Of a stretch of 64,000 nucleotides of DNA, positions 27,841 through 37,200 are shown piece by piece. The stretch spans positions 1-64,000 of the forward strand of contig JANXWK010000008.1 in NCBI GenBank assembly GCA_025351165.1. The letters are read 5' to 3'. Each line of letters begins with the position of its first letter. The first letter of the stretch is position 1. Under the pieces are notes generated by a model, which was given only the letters and a program-made list of their open reading frames with translations, made no database searches and had not been told where the DNA came from. Source of the stretch: Hyphomicrobiales bacterium (GTDB lineage Bacteria > Pseudomonadota > Alphaproteobacteria > Rhizobiales > Beijerinckiaceae). The position numbers and the translations under genes were made by a program.

Positions 27841-28314
27841 ATGTCTGAACCTCTTATGTCTAACCTTTCTGCTACAAGTTTGCCACATGCCCTGCCCGCA
27901 AAAGTATGGTTTCGTACACTTCGTGTTATGGCACGAGCACAGTTACAAGTTGGTATCAGGCTTAAAATAATTGGATTATCTATTCCGCAATTTGATGTAC
28001 TTTCTACTTTAACTGAGCAAGAAGGTCTCTCACAACGTGCATTGGCTGACAGGCTTTATGTAACTAAAGGTAACGTATCTGGTCTTGTTGACAGGCTTGA
28101 AACTGCAAACCTTGTCGAGAGGCGATCAATAGCAGGAGATAAACGGTCTCACGGGCTTTACCTTACAGCATTAGGGCGAGAAGCTGCTTATAAGGGAATT
28201 GCCATACAACAGACTTTTATCAATGAAACTCTGGGGCAAATTCATGAAGCTGATCTGTCTGAAATGGATCGCTTGAGTGCTTTGTGGAGAGATAAGCTGC
28301 GCGCTGTTAATTAG
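27841..28314 (+). CDS. MarR-family transcriptional regulator
   Basis: The 157-residue protein is a winged helix-turn-helix of the MarR family: a dimerisation helix around RVMARAQLQVGIRLKIIGLSI, the recognition region LSQRALADRLYVTKGNVSGLVDRLE, and the wing with RRSIAGDKRSHGLYLTALG. I start at the ATG at 27841; an in-frame TTG lies 18 bases upstream. No target operon is adjacent in an obvious way. The inverted repeat about 110 bp upstream could be its own operator. It stands alone between two AT-rich gaps, next to the predicted origin. Confidence 0.88.
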   Translation: MSEPLMSNLSATSLPHALPAKVWFRTLRVMARAQLQVGIRLKIIGLSIPQFDVLSTLTEQEGLSQRALADRLYVTKGNVSGLVDRLETANLVERRSIAGDKRSHGLYLTALGREAAYKGIAIQQTFINETLGQIHEADLSEMDRLSALWRDKLRAVN

Positions 28315-28342
28315 TAGCGTATCAAAGGTGCTGTTGATGGAA

Positions 28343-28351
28343 TGTGGATAA
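28343..28351 (-). promoter_or_regulatory. DnaA box (perfect consensus)
   Basis: TGTGGATAA on the plus strand is the exact complement of TTATCCACA, the high-affinity DnaA box. It lies in the gene-free region before hemJ. Confidence 0.65.
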
Positions 28352-28466
28352 GTGGATGTTTATGAGCCTGCGTCCATGTAAGGATCCAGACACATTTTAA
28401 CAACTATGCAAAATCAGCATTTTATACACCAAAGCATCAACAGTTATGAATGTGTGTTCATAATTA

Positions 28467-28481
28467 TTAACAAAATGTTAA
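28467..28481. promoter_or_regulatory. CtrA-type box 1 (TTAA-N7-TTAA)
   Basis: TTAA-CAAAATG-TTAA matches the alphaproteobacterial CtrA consensus exactly. It is 116 bp from the perfect DnaA box and next to a near-consensus DnaA box at 28485-28493. Confidence 0.6.
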
Positions 28482-28525
28482 TTCTGTGAATATACAGTTT
28501 TGTACTCACGTAAAACGCATAAAAG

Positions 28526-28540
28526 TTAATAAAACATTAA
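28526..28540. promoter_or_regulatory. CtrA-type box 2 (TTAA-N7-TTAA)
   Basis: TTAA-TAAAACA-TTAA is a second exact match to the CtrA consensus, 59 bp after the first measured start to start. Paired CtrA sites in an origin would be expected to repress initiation in a cell-cycle-dependent way. Confidence 0.6.
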
Positions 28541-28762
28541 TCACGTCAATGCTTTAAAAAATGCAAATTCTTTATGAATAAATTTATAGAAAGTATCAGA
28601 CCTGGGGAAAAGACAGGGTCAGTTTGTTATTGTGGTTATCAGGTGGTTAAATAAAATACATAAAAAATAAGAATCACTCTTATTTTCTTTTAAAGGATTG
28701 AAGGAAGATGTGAGTTACTGGTAATGGTTTGTTACAGACAAATATTATAAAGCGGTTTAAAT

Positions 28763-29191
28763 ATGATTTTATGGATTAAGGCTTTTCACATTATTTCAGT
28801 TATCTCATGGATGGCTGCATTATTTTATCTGCCAAGACTACTAGTTTATCATGTAGAGGCTAGCGTTGGTTCTCCTGTAAGCGCTACGTTCAAGATAATG
28901 GAGCGGCGATTATTGAAGGTAATTATGACGCCTGCTATGATTGCAACCTGGGCGTTTGGTCTTTGGCTTGCAATTGAACAGCATTTATTTACTGCTGGAT
29001 GGTTTCATGCAAAATTATTTTTGGTTATTTTAATGTCAGGTTTTCATGGAGCTTTATCCAAATGGGTGCGTGAATTTGCGCAGGATAAAAATGTTAAATC
29101 ACCAAAATTCTTTAGAATTGCCAATGAGGTTCCAACTATCTTAATGGTTGCGATTGTACTTCTTGTTGTTATACAACCACGATTTAGCTAA
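28763..29191 (+). CDS. hemJ: Protoporphyrinogen oxidase HemJ
   Basis: HemJ is the membrane protoporphyrinogen IX oxidase used by most alphaproteobacteria in heme synthesis. The 142-residue protein has four membrane segments and the conserved AFHIISVISWMAALFYLPRL with the first histidine, followed by FKIMERRLLKVIMTPAM and GWFHAKL near residue 77. The size and order of motifs match the family (formerly UPF0093). The ribosome site is weak. It directly follows the predicted origin and precedes rho. Confidence 0.93.
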   Translation: MILWIKAFHIISVISWMAALFYLPRLLVYHVEASVGSPVSATFKIMERRLLKVIMTPAMIATWAFGLWLAIEQHLFTAGWFHAKLFLVILMSGFHGALSKWVREFAQDKNVKSPKFFRIANEVPTILMVAIVLLVVIQPRFS

Positions 29192-29248
29192 TTGCAAATT
29201 TTGTGGAATCGTTTTAAGCGTAAGATCCCACCATACGGAAATGGCTCT

Positions 29249-29267
29249 AAACCATATTATGGTTTTT
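29249..29267 (+). terminator. Possible weak terminator after hemJ
   Basis: AAACCAT and ATGGTTT form a 7-bp stem with a three-base loop and run into a short T-tract. It is AT-rich and therefore weak. It lies in the 243-bp hemJ-rho gap and could also be part of the rho leader. Confidence 0.35.
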
Positions 29268-29434
29268 AAAGCACTCTGTCTTTAGTTTGTCTTTAGGTAT
29301 AATCCTGAGTGGTTTATCTAAGGACCCTGGCAGTATTTCAATGTTAACTATGCCTTGTCAGGCCGGCTTTCATATGAACATTTCTTTTTTATTTAAAGTC
29401 TAAGCCATGCTTAGAATATTAAAGGTTTAGCCCA

Positions 29435-30700
29435 ATGCGGCAAATAAAGCTCCAGGAGCTTAAAACAAAATCCCCTACAGAACTTCTAGAATTTGCTGAT
29501 GAACATGAAGTTGATGGTGCTTCGACCTTGCGCAAACAAGAACTGATGTTTGCCATACTCAAGCAGCTTGCTGCCAAAGATGTTGAGATTATTGGCGAAG
29601 GTGTTGTTGAAGTTCTGCAGGATGGTTTTGGTTTCCTACGTTCTCCTGAATCCAATTATTTAGCAGGGCCTGATGATATTTATGTCTCGCCTTCGCAGAT
29701 ACGTCGTTTTTCTCTTCGCACAGGCGATACGGTCGAAGGCCAAATTCGTAGCCCTAAAGATGGAGAACGTTATTTTGCGCTCCTTAAGGTCAACCTGATC
29801 AATTTTGAGGATCCAGAAAAGACGCGCCACAAGGTCCATTTTGATAATTTAACACCGCTCTATCCTGATGAGCGATTTAAAATGGAAATAGAGGATCCAA
29901 CACGTAAAGATTACAGTCCACGTGTAATTGATATTGTTGCGCCAATTGGTAAGGGACAACGTGCTCTTATTGTTGCACCGCCGCGCACTGGAAAAACAGT
30001 TCTGCTTCAGAATATTGCTAAATCGATTTCAGCCAATCATCCTGAGTGTTTTTTAATTGTACTCTTGATTGATGAGAGGCCAGAAGAAGTAACTGACATG
30101 CAACGTTCAGTCAAAGGTGAGGTTATTTCCTCAACTTTTGATGAACCTGCCACACGCCATGTTCAGGTAGCTGAAATGGTTATAGAGAAAGCAAAACGCC
30201 TTGTTGAGCATGGCCGGGATGTTGTTATTCTGCTTGATTCTGTGACCCGTCTTGGAAGGGCATATAACACTGTTGTGCCTTCTTCTGGTAAGGTCCTAAC
30301 TGGTGGTGTAGACGCAAACGCTTTGCAGCGTCCCAAGCGCTTCTTTGGTGCAGCACGTAACATTGAACAAGGTGGGTCACTTACAATTATTGCCACTGCA
30401 TTAATTGATACCGGCAGTCGTATGGACGAGGTTATTTTTGAGGAATTCAAGGGGACCGGTAATTCAGAGCTTATCCTTGATCGTAAAGTCGCGGATAAGC
30501 GTACTTTTCCAGCTATTGATATTGCGCGTTCTGGTACTCGTAAAGAAGAGCTGCTTGTTTCACCGCAGGATCTAAAGAAAACATATGTTCTACGTCGTAT
30601 TCTAAATCCAATGGGTACAGTGGATGGAATTGAGTTTTTGCTCGATAAATTTTCTAAAACCAAGAGTAATGCTGACTTCTTTGAACAGATGAATACCTAA
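29435..30700 (+). CDS. rho: Transcription termination factor Rho
   Basis: Rho is the hexameric RNA helicase that ends transcription at Rho-dependent sites. The 421-residue protein has the N-terminal helical domain ([18 protein letters not shown]), the cold-shock-like RNA-binding domain with [29 protein letters not shown], and the ATPase with APPRTGKT near residue 182, [12 protein letters not shown] and the R-loop region. AAAGG precedes the ATG. The 243-bp leader before it is consistent with the self-regulated leader often found for rho. mnmE follows after 23 bp. Confidence 0.97.
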   Translation: MRQIKLQELKTKSPTELLEFADEHEVDGASTLRKQELMFAILKQLAAKDVEIIGEGVVEVLQDGFGFLRSPESNYLAGPDDIYVSPSQIRRFSLRTGDTVEGQIRSPKDGERYFALLKVNLINFEDPEKTRHKVHFDNLTPLYPDERFKMEIEDPTRKDYSPRVIDIVAPIGKGQRALIVAPPRTGKTVLLQNIAKSISANHPECFLIVLLIDERPEEVTDMQRSVKGEVISSTFDEPATRHVQVAEMVIEKAKRLVEHGRDVVILLDSVTRLGRAYNTVVPSSGKVLTGGVDANALQRPKRFFGAARNIEQGGSLTIIATALIDTGSRMDEVIFEEFKGTGNSELILDRKVADKRTFPAIDIARSGTRKEELLVSPQDLKKTYVLRRILNPMGTVDGIEFLLDKFSKTKSNADFFEQMNT

Positions 30701-30723
30701 TCTGTTCACTAAAGGCTTATTTC

Positions 30724-32043
30724 ATGTCAAATTTTCAGGACACAATATTTGCATTGAGTTCTGGTCAAGGTAAAGCTGGTGTTGCTGTCATACGTGTCAG
30801 TGGTACCAACACCCGATTCGTGTTCGAAACTATTACAAAGCTTAGCTTACCTAAGCCTAGGCATGCTTATTTGCGGCAACTTCATGACAAATCCGGCAAT
30901 ATAATTGATTCGGCTCTAGTTTTACTTTTTGACAATCCTCACAGTTTCACAGGTGAGGATTGTGCAGAGTTTCATGTTCATGGTGGACGTGCTGTTGTTA
31001 AAGCTTTACTGGGCTGTCTAGCTTCATTTGAAAATTGTCGTTTGGCAGAAGCTGGTGAATTCACAAGACGCGCTTTGCTAAACGGTAAGATTGATCTTTT
31101 AGGAGCTGAGTCTCTTGCTGATTTGATTGATGCTGAAACAGAGGCTCAGCGTGATTTAGCTATTAAAGGTCAATCAGGTCGGTTGCGTCGTGAGATTGAA
31201 GATTTAAGACAAGGGCTTCTTGATGCAATGTCTCTTGTTGAGGCTGGAATAGATTTTAGTGATGAAGGAGATGTATCGCCTGAACTTACGACATACATAG
31301 AGAAAGTCATAGATTCGGCCAAGGAAAGATTAAAACATCTTATTGATGGGTATGGCGCTTCAGAAAGATTAAGACGCGGTCTACGGGTTGTTTTGGCAGG
31401 ACCTGTGAATGCTGGTAAATCAACGCTTATCAATGCACTTGCAGGACGTGATGTCGCTATTGTTTCTCACATTCCAGGTACAACGCGTGATCAGATAGAG
31501 GTGCATCTTGATTTAAATGGTTGGCCAGTTACAGTCATTGATACAGCAGGTATTCGTGAAACCAATGACGAGATAGAAGCTGAAGGCATTAAACGAGCGG
31601 TTCAGGCTATGAGCCAGGCTGATATTGTATTAAGCTTAAGCCCATCTCAGACAAAGCATATTTCAGATGAAAGATTAGATTCATTACCGTTACAAATAAA
31701 TATTGTAACAAAAGCTGATTTACAGACTGACTGTAATAGTAAAAATATATGTATCTCAGTAAAAACTGGCTCAGGTTTAAACACACTGTTACAACGTTTA
31801 ACCATTGAAGCAGAGCGTTTCATGAAAATAGGCGATGCACCTGCTGTTACACACTTAAGGCAAAAACAAGGGCTTACAAATGCTTATAATTTGTTACATC
31901 AGTGCGGTTCAGTTATTCAGATACCTGAACTACTGGCGGAAGACTTGCGTTATGTGTCTAGCACATTAAATTCAATCATTGGGACTATTGATAATGAAGA
32001 TGTTCTTGGCCAAATTTTCAGTCGTTTTTGTATTGGAAAATGA
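30724..32043 (+). CDS. mnmE: tRNA modification GTPase MnmE
   Basis: MnmE works with MnmG to place the cmnm5 group on the wobble uridine of certain tRNAs. The 439-residue protein has the tetrahydrofolate-binding N-terminal domain (DTIFALSSGQGKAGVAVIRVSG), an inserted G domain with GPVNAGKST near residue 226, DTAG and TKAD, and the invariant C-terminal CIGK that is required for the modification. Its partner mnmG follows after an 82-bp gap that contains a parS-like site. Confidence 0.97.
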   Translation: MSNFQDTIFALSSGQGKAGVAVIRVSGTNTRFVFETITKLSLPKPRHAYLRQLHDKSGNIIDSALVLLFDNPHSFTGEDCAEFHVHGGRAVVKALLGCLASFENCRLAEAGEFTRRALLNGKIDLLGAESLADLIDAETEAQRDLAIKGQSGRLRREIEDLRQGLLDAMSLVEAGIDFSDEGDVSPELTTYIEKVIDSAKERLKHLIDGYGASERLRRGLRVVLAGPVNAGKSTLINALAGRDVAIVSHIPGTTRDQIEVHLDLNGWPVTVIDTAGIRETNDEIEAEGIKRAVQAMSQADIVLSLSPSQTKHISDERLDSLPLQINIVTKADLQTDCNSKNICISVKTGSGLNTLLQRLTIEAERFMKIGDAPAVTHLRQKQGLTNAYNLLHQCGSVIQIPELLAEDLRYVSSTLNSIIGTIDNEDVLGQIFSRFCIGK

Positions 32044-32047
32044 TATT

Positions 32048-32063
32048 TGTTTCACGTGGAACA
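32048..32063. promoter_or_regulatory. parS-like ParB site, one mismatch
   Basis: TGTTTCACGTGGAACA matches the 16-bp parS palindrome at 15 positions. It lies in the mnmE-mnmG gap, 3.5 kb from parB, and is read here as a second centromere site beside the perfect one in rsmG. Confidence 0.75.
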
Positions 32064-32125
32064 CTATAATGTGTTACATGTGTTCCAACAAACGCTGAAT
32101 TTTTAAAATTACCAGGAGATAATGT

Positions 32126-34021
32126 TTGAACCCAACTCAATTATTTGATGTGATTGTTATAGGCGGTGGTCATGCAGGTACAGAAGCTGCCTGTGCAGCT
32201 GCGCGGTCTGGTGCAAATGTTGCCCTTATTACACATCGTGTTGATACACTTGGTATCATGTCATGCAATCCTGCTATTGGGGGCTTAGGTAAAGGTCATC
32301 TTGTACGTGAAATTGATGCAATGGACGGCATTATGGGACGTATGGCGGATGCTGCTGGTATACAGTTTAGAGTTCTTAATCGTCGTAAGGGGCCTGCGGT
32401 ACATGGGCCTCGTGCGCAAATTGACCGCAAGCTGTATGCATATGCAGTTCAAAATGAAATAGAGAATACTGAAAATCTTACAGTTATTAAAGGTGAAGTC
32501 TCTGACCTTATTGTTAAAAATAAGCAAGTGACAGGGCTAGAACTTGCAGATGGTAGACAATTTATAACTGGTGCAACTATTGTTACAACAGGTACGTTTT
32601 TACGTGGACTTATTCATATTGGCCAAACTAAAATATCTGCTGGCCGCGCAGGTGAAAAGCCTGCAATTAAATTAGCGGAACGCCTGCAATCTCTTGGTTT
32701 TTCAATGGGTCGGCTAAAAACTGGTACGCCAGCAAGGCTTGATGGGCGGACAATTGATTGGGCAAGCTTGGACATGCAAGCGGGTGATATGCCACCTGAA
32801 CCCTTTTCAGCTTTAACAAATTGTCTTACAAACAGGCAAATTGCCTGTGGTATTACACGCACAACACAAGCTGTTCATGACCTTATACGATCTAACCTAC
32901 ATCGCTCTCCTATGTATTCGGGAGATATAGAAAGCAGAGGGCCGCGGTATTGTCCATCTATTGAGGACAAGGTTGTACGATTTGGCGATCGTGAAGGGCA
33001 TCAAATCTTTTTGGAGCCTGAGGGATTAGACGATCACACAGTCTATCCGAATGGCATTTCAACATCCTTACCATTGGATGTACAAGAAGGTATAGTTGCA
33101 CTTATACCAGGACTTGAGAAAGCAAAGATTTTGCAGGCTGGGTATGCGATTGAGTATGATTTTGTAGATCCTCGTGAACTTAATGCAACATTGGAAACCA
33201 AACGCGTTACAGGTTTATTTTTAGCTGGTCAGATTAATGGAACGACTGGTTATGAGGAGGCCGCTGCACAAGGACTTGTGGCTGGATTAAATGCAGCACG
33301 TGTTGCTGCTGGTTCTGAACCTGTTATTTTTGAACGCCACCAGTCTTACATAGGTGTAATGATTGATGATTTAACTAAGAATGGAGTAAGTGAACCTTAT
33401 CGTATGTTCACGTCACGCTCTGAATTTAGATTATCACTACGGGTTGATAACGCAGACCAAAGGTTAACCCCTTTCGGTTTAAGTCTTGGTTGTGTTGGTT
33501 TAGCACGTAAAAATGCATTTATGCAAAAACAAACAGACATAGATAGTGCACGCTCACAACTCAAAACCCTTGTTGTGACACCAACCGATATTAAGGCTGT
33601 AAATTTTAACTTGAATAAGGATGGTATTCGTCGCTCGGCTTTTGACCTGCTGGCTTATCCTTTAGCAAATTGGGAAAAACTCATTGAAGTTTGGCCCGAG
33701 TTAGAATTTACATCAATTCCCATTCGTAGACTTATTGAGTCTGAAGCGAAATATACTGTTTATCTTGACCGTCAAAACGATGATATTGCTCAACTTAAAA
33801 GTGATGATGACCTGTCTCTATTCGAGTTAGGTTCATATGATTTCCTTCCAGGATTATCCGATGAACTTACACAAAAATTAAAATTGATTCGCCCAGACAC
33901 TATTTCACAAGCTAGACGCATTGAGGGTATGACGCCTGCAGCTTTGTTGATCTTGTCAAGCGCAATGCGTAGCAAAAAGTCTCGCACCAAAACAACACAA
34001 GGTTGTGGGCACCATGAGTAA
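32126..34021 (+). CDS. mnmG: tRNA uridine 5-carboxymethylaminomethyl modification enzyme MnmG
   Basis: MnmG is the FAD-dependent partner of MnmE. The 631-residue protein starts with an FAD-binding Rossmann motif [21 protein letters not shown], has [23 protein letters not shown] and [11 protein letters not shown], and ends with a helical tRNA-binding domain ([10 protein letters not shown]). The start is TTG at 32126 because AGGAGA lies six bases before it; the nearby ATG at 32122 is out of frame and quickly closed. Its end overlaps the start of rsmG. Confidence 0.96.
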   Translation: MNPTQLFDVIVIGGGHAGTEAACAAARSGANVALITHRVDTLGIMSCNPAIGGLGKGHLVREIDAMDGIMGRMADAAGIQFRVLNRRKGPAVHGPRAQIDRKLYAYAVQNEIENTENLTVIKGEVSDLIVKNKQVTGLELADGRQFITGATIVTTGTFLRGLIHIGQTKISAGRAGEKPAIKLAERLQSLGFSMGRLKTGTPARLDGRTIDWASLDMQAGDMPPEPFSALTNCLTNRQIACGITRTTQAVHDLIRSNLHRSPMYSGDIESRGPRYCPSIEDKVVRFGDREGHQIFLEPEGLDDHTVYPNGISTSLPLDVQEGIVALIPGLEKAKILQAGYAIEYDFVDPRELNATLETKRVTGLFLAGQINGTTGYEEAAAQGLVAGLNAARVAAGSEPVIFERHQSYIGVMIDDLTKNGVSEPYRMFTSRSEFRLSLRVDNADQRLTPFGLSLGCVGLARKNAFMQKQTDIDSARSQLKTLVVTPTDIKAVNFNLNKDGIRRSAFDLLAYPLANWEKLIEVWPELEFTSIPIRRLIESEAKYTVYLDRQNDDIAQLKSDDDLSLFELGSYDFLPGLSDELTQKLKLIRPDTISQARRIEGMTPAALLILSSAMRSKKSRTKTTQGCGHHE

Positions 34022-34661
34022 TGATAAGTTTTACTTTATGGATAAATGGAATGTTTCACGTGAAACAATTGAGCGTCTTGAGATATATCAAAAACTTTTA
34101 GAAAAATGGCAGCCTAAAATCAACCTGGTTTCTTCAAATACCATGTTTGAAATATGGGAGAGGCATTTTGCTGACTCTATTCAAATTTTAAAATTTGCAC
34201 CCAATGCCAGGCTTTGGGCTGATATTGGTACTGGAGCAGGTTTCCCGGGACTCATAATAGCCATCTACTTACTGGAGGGCCGATCGTCCAAAGACATAAA
34301 TAATGTATATTTATTTGAAAGTAACGGGAAAAAATGCGCTTTTTTAAGAGAAGTCATTCGTGAGACGGGTTGCAATGCAAAAGTCCATGATGGACGCATA
34401 GAAGAAAAACTTAAGCTTGTTCTGGAGCAAAAAATTGAAATTCTTACAGCAAGAGCATTGGCACCACTTAATACTCTATTCTTTTATGCAGAAGAGCTGT
34501 TGAAAACAGGAACGCGCGCTCTCTTTTTGAAAGGGCAAGAGGTAGTATCAGAAATAGAACATGCTTCATTGGAATGGATTTTTACATACAAGCTTCATGC
34601 GAGTAAAATAAATCCAGGTGGTTCGGTGATTGAAATTACGGATTTGTGCAGGCGTTCATAG
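34014..34661 (+). CDS. rsmG: 16S rRNA (guanine-N7) methyltransferase RsmG
   Basis: RsmG methylates G527 of 16S rRNA. The 215-residue protein has the SAM-binding motif [13 protein letters not shown] and an N-terminal helix region. The early residues [11 protein letters not shown] are encoded by a perfect parS site, a feature shared by many rsmG genes next to parAB. I start at the ATG at 34014, eight bases inside mnmG; a GTG at 34005 is possible. It is followed 30 bp later by parA. Confidence 0.93.
   Translation: MSNDKFYFMDKWNVSRETIERLEIYQKLLEKWQPKINLVSSNTMFEIWERHFADSIQILKFAPNARLWADIGTGAGFPGLIIAIYLLEGRSSKDINNVYLFESNGKKCAFLREVIRETGCNAKVHDGRIEEKLKLVLEQKIEILTARALAPLNTLFFYAEELLKTGTRALFLKGQEVVSEIEHASLEWIFTYKLHASKINPGGSVIEITDLCRRS
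34052..34067. promoter_or_regulatory. Perfect parS ParB-binding site within rsmG
   Basis: TGTTTCACGTGAAACA is an exact match to the 16-bp parS palindrome. It codes for VSRET in the RsmG N terminus and is 625 bp before parA. ParB loads here and spreads. Confidence 0.95.
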
Positions 34662-34691
34662 TAATAGGTTTTAATTTTAAAGGTAAAATAA

Positions 34692-35501
34692 ATGAGCGCA
34701 CAACGTCCACGCGTTCTAGTTGTTGCCAACCAGAAGGGTGGTGTTGGCAAAACAACTACAGCTATTAATCTTGGTACTGCTTTGGCTGCTATTGGCGAGC
34801 ATGTACTTCTTGTTGATTTAGATCCCCAAGGCAATGCGTCTACAGGACTAGGTGTAGACCGTCGTGAAAGATATAATTCCACTTACAATGTACTGTTGGG
34901 CGAAGCCAGTCTAAAGCAAGCTGCACGCACGACGGATGTTCCTAGACTTGATATTGCGCCTTCAACGTTGGACCTGCTAGGGGCTGAACTTGAACTTGCA
35001 CCAAGAGTAGACAGAACATCACGTCTCAAACAGGAAATTGCAAACCTATATGAAGATCTTAAGGATGAGGTTCAATATAGTTATATCTTAATTGACTGTC
35101 CTCCGTCTCTCAATCTTTTAACAGTAAACGCTATGGTAGCAGCAAATGCTGTACTTGTACCTCTACAATGTGAATTTTTTGCACTAGAAGGCTTAAGTCA
35201 GCTTTTAAAAACCGTTGAACAAGTACGTATTAATCTCAATCCTGCCCTCGTTATACAGGGGATTGTGCTAACAATGTTTGATCCGCGTAACAATCTGGCA
35301 ACCCAGGTTGTTTCTGATGTTAGACAATTTATGGGCGATAAAGTCTATCAGACAGTTATTCCACGCAATGTACGCGTGTCTGAAGCTCCCTCTTACGGTA
35401 AACCAGTTTTATTGTATGATTTGAAATGTGCAGGATCCCAAGCTTATTTACGCTTGGCATCTGAAGTTATTCAAAGGGAAAAAAAGCTAAAAGCAGCTTG
35501 A
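34692..35501 (+). CDS. parA: Chromosome-partitioning ATPase ParA
   Basis: ParA is the ATPase that moves ParB-parS complexes and so segregates the origin. The 269-residue protein has the deviant Walker A KGGVGKTT at residues 15-22, with the signature lysine K15, VDLDPQGNAS as Walker A', and IDCPPSLNLLTVNA as Walker B. AAAGG lies before the ATG. It is directly upstream of parB and close to both parS sites, so it is the chromosomal system, not a plasmid one. Confidence 0.96.
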   Translation: MSAQRPRVLVVANQKGGVGKTTTAINLGTALAAIGEHVLLVDLDPQGNASTGLGVDRRERYNSTYNVLLGEASLKQAARTTDVPRLDIAPSTLDLLGAELELAPRVDRTSRLKQEIANLYEDLKDEVQYSYILIDCPPSLNLLTVNAMVAANAVLVPLQCEFFALEGLSQLLKTVEQVRINLNPALVIQGIVLTMFDPRNNLATQVVSDVRQFMGDKVYQTVIPRNVRVSEAPSYGKPVLLYDLKCAGSQAYLRLASEVIQREKKLKAA

Positions 35502-35538
35502 TTCGAACCCGATACAATTTAATGTGAGAAGATGCAAA

Positions 35539-36414
35539 ATGGTTGAAGATATCCCAAATGGTCGTTCACGTTTAGGAAGAGGTCTTGCTGCATTAATAGG
35601 TGACGCGCCAGACTTGAATACTGGCTCTCCTAGTTCTAAAAATGTGCAAAAAGCGCCAATAGAGTTTTTACGTCCCAATCCACAAAATCCAAGAACACAA
35701 TTTGCTGAAATTGAACTTGAAGAACTAACAGCCTCAATTCGGGAGCGGGGTATCCTACAACCAATAATTGTCCGACAAGTACCCAATATTGTTGATGCAT
35801 TTGAAATTATTGCCGGTGAAAGACGCTGGCGGGCTGCCCAACGGGCAGGTTTGCATGATGTTCCTGTTCTACTGATAGAAGCTGATGACCGTCAGTCCCT
35901 AGAATTTGCCATTATAGAAAATGTACAAAGGAGTGACCTGAATGCTCTTGAGGAGGCCTTAGGATATGAGAGGCTCATAAATCATTTTTCTTATACTCAG
36001 ACTGATCTTGGACGTGTTGTTGGTAAAAGTCGTAGTCATGTTGCCAATGCACTTCGCCTGCTGCACTTGCCTCAGTCTATTAAAGATCAACTTCATTCTG
36101 GACATTTAAGTGCAGGGCATGCACGCGCTCTTCTTGCATTGCCTAATATGGAGGAGGTAGCAAAGGATATAGTTGCCAAGGGGTTAAGTGTTCGGGATGT
36201 CGAAAGTATGTCTCAAATCGCTAAGGAAAAAATATCTGCTGTTGAAATCAAGGGCCGTCCAAAAGATGCAGACACACATGCCCTCGAAAAGGCTCTTTCA
36301 AATGTTACTGGATTATTGGTCTCAATTGCACATAAGAAGTCTGGTGGCTCTGTTACTGTCAAATACAAGACACTTGAAGAGCTGGATAGTTTGTGCCGGA
36401 GATTACAACACTAG
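35539..36414 (+). CDS. parB: Chromosome-partitioning protein ParB
   Basis: ParB is the CTP-dependent clamp that binds parS. The 291-residue protein starts MVEDIPNGRSRLGRGLAALIGD, the usual ParA-contacting N terminus; I use the ATG at 35539 rather than a GTG 15 bases earlier. The CTP-binding region has the IRERGILQPI helix and GERRWRAA, followed by RSDLNALEEA and the helix-turn-helix (LGRVVGKSRSHVANALRLL). The C-terminal dimerisation domain is present. It is 37 bp after parA. Confidence 0.96.
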   Translation: MVEDIPNGRSRLGRGLAALIGDAPDLNTGSPSSKNVQKAPIEFLRPNPQNPRTQFAEIELEELTASIRERGILQPIIVRQVPNIVDAFEIIAGERRWRAAQRAGLHDVPVLLIEADDRQSLEFAIIENVQRSDLNALEEALGYERLINHFSYTQTDLGRVVGKSRSHVANALRLLHLPQSIKDQLHSGHLSAGHARALLALPNMEEVAKDIVAKGLSVRDVESMSQIAKEKISAVEIKGRPKDADTHALEKALSNVTGLLVSIAHKKSGGSVTVKYKTLEELDSLCRRLQH

Positions 36415-36432
36415 ATTGGTTGTGGAGTTTCA

Positions 36433-37200
36433 ATGTCAATCATTATTGAGCAGTTCTTAATAGGAAATGATAATTATGCCGTTTTGCTGCATGATGAAGC
36501 AACTGGCAAGACAGCCTCCATTGACGCAATGGAGGCGGCACTGATTGCATCCGTTTTGCGGGCAAATAAGTGGCAGCTGACAGATATTCTGGTGACACAT
36601 AAGCATATTGATCATGTAGGCGGTATTGAAGGTTTAAAGGCACAATTTGGCTGCACAGTGCATGGGCCAGTAAAGGCAGCTCAAGAAATTGGTAATCTTG
36701 ATGTTCTGTTGAATGAGGGGTCACAAGTAACATTTGGTAATTATGTCATTGATGTATGGGAAACGCCTGGTCATTGCGCTGACCATATAAGTTTTGTTTT
36801 TAAAAGCGAAAATATAGCCTTTGTTGGAGATACTTTATTTCCGCTGGGTTGCGGACGTATTTTTGATTCGACAGCGGAATATTTGTATACATCCTTACAG
36901 CGTTTTTCAGCGCTACCAGATGAAATGCAGCTTTATTGCGGACATGAATATACGATTGGCAATCTGGAATTTGCATTGAGTCTGGAGCCCGGCAATAAAG
37001 CATTGCAAAAGCGTGAATTGATTATTCGTGAACTTGTATCACAAAACAGAACAACTGTGCCGACAACTGTGCGTCAAGAAAAAGAGACCAATCCGTTTTT
37101 AAGACTGGATAGTAAAGAGATTTTAAAAAATATTGATATGGATGGTGCTGAACCAGTCAAGGTTTTTACAGAGATTCGGAGCCGAAAGAACAAGTTTTAA
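36433..37200 (+). CDS. Glyoxalase II-like metallo-beta-lactamase fold hydrolase (hydroxyacylglutathione hydrolase)
   Basis: The 255-residue protein has the metal motif THKHIDHVGG (HxHxDH, complete despite a lysine where many GloB enzymes have histidine), FVGDTLFPLGCGR with the bridging aspartate, and CGHEYTIGNLEFAL, the diagnostic GloB C-terminal stretch. It should hydrolyse S-D-lactoylglutathione to D-lactate and glutathione in methylglyoxal detoxification. GGAG lies six bases before the ATG, 18 bp after parB. Its 3' end overlaps that of the convergent trmD by four bases. Confidence 0.88.
   Translation: MSIIIEQFLIGNDNYAVLLHDEATGKTASIDAMEAALIASVLRANKWQLTDILVTHKHIDHVGGIEGLKAQFGCTVHGPVKAAQEIGNLDVLLNEGSQVTFGNYVIDVWETPGHCADHISFVFKSENIAFVGDTLFPLGCGRIFDSTAEYLYTSLQRFSALPDEMQLYCGHEYTIGNLEFALSLEPGNKALQKRELIIRELVSQNRTTVPTTVRQEKETNPFLRLDSKEILKNIDMDGAEPVKVFTEIRSRKNKF

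Larger units (their letters stand above)
28315..28762. other. Predicted chromosomal replication origin region (oriC)
   Basis: This 448-bp gene-free, AT-rich region precedes hemJ-rho-mnmE-mnmG-rsmG-parAB, the classic origin neighbourhood of alphaproteobacteria. It contains a perfect DnaA box (TTATCCACA, minus strand, 28343-28351), two near boxes with one mismatch (28422-28430 and 28485-28493), and two perfect CtrA-type TTAA-N7-TTAA sites (28467-28481 and 28526-28540). An AT-only 9-bp inverted repeat at 28664-28686 could help unwinding. The usual neighbour hemE is not in the window. The function is inferred, not shown. Confidence 0.6.
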
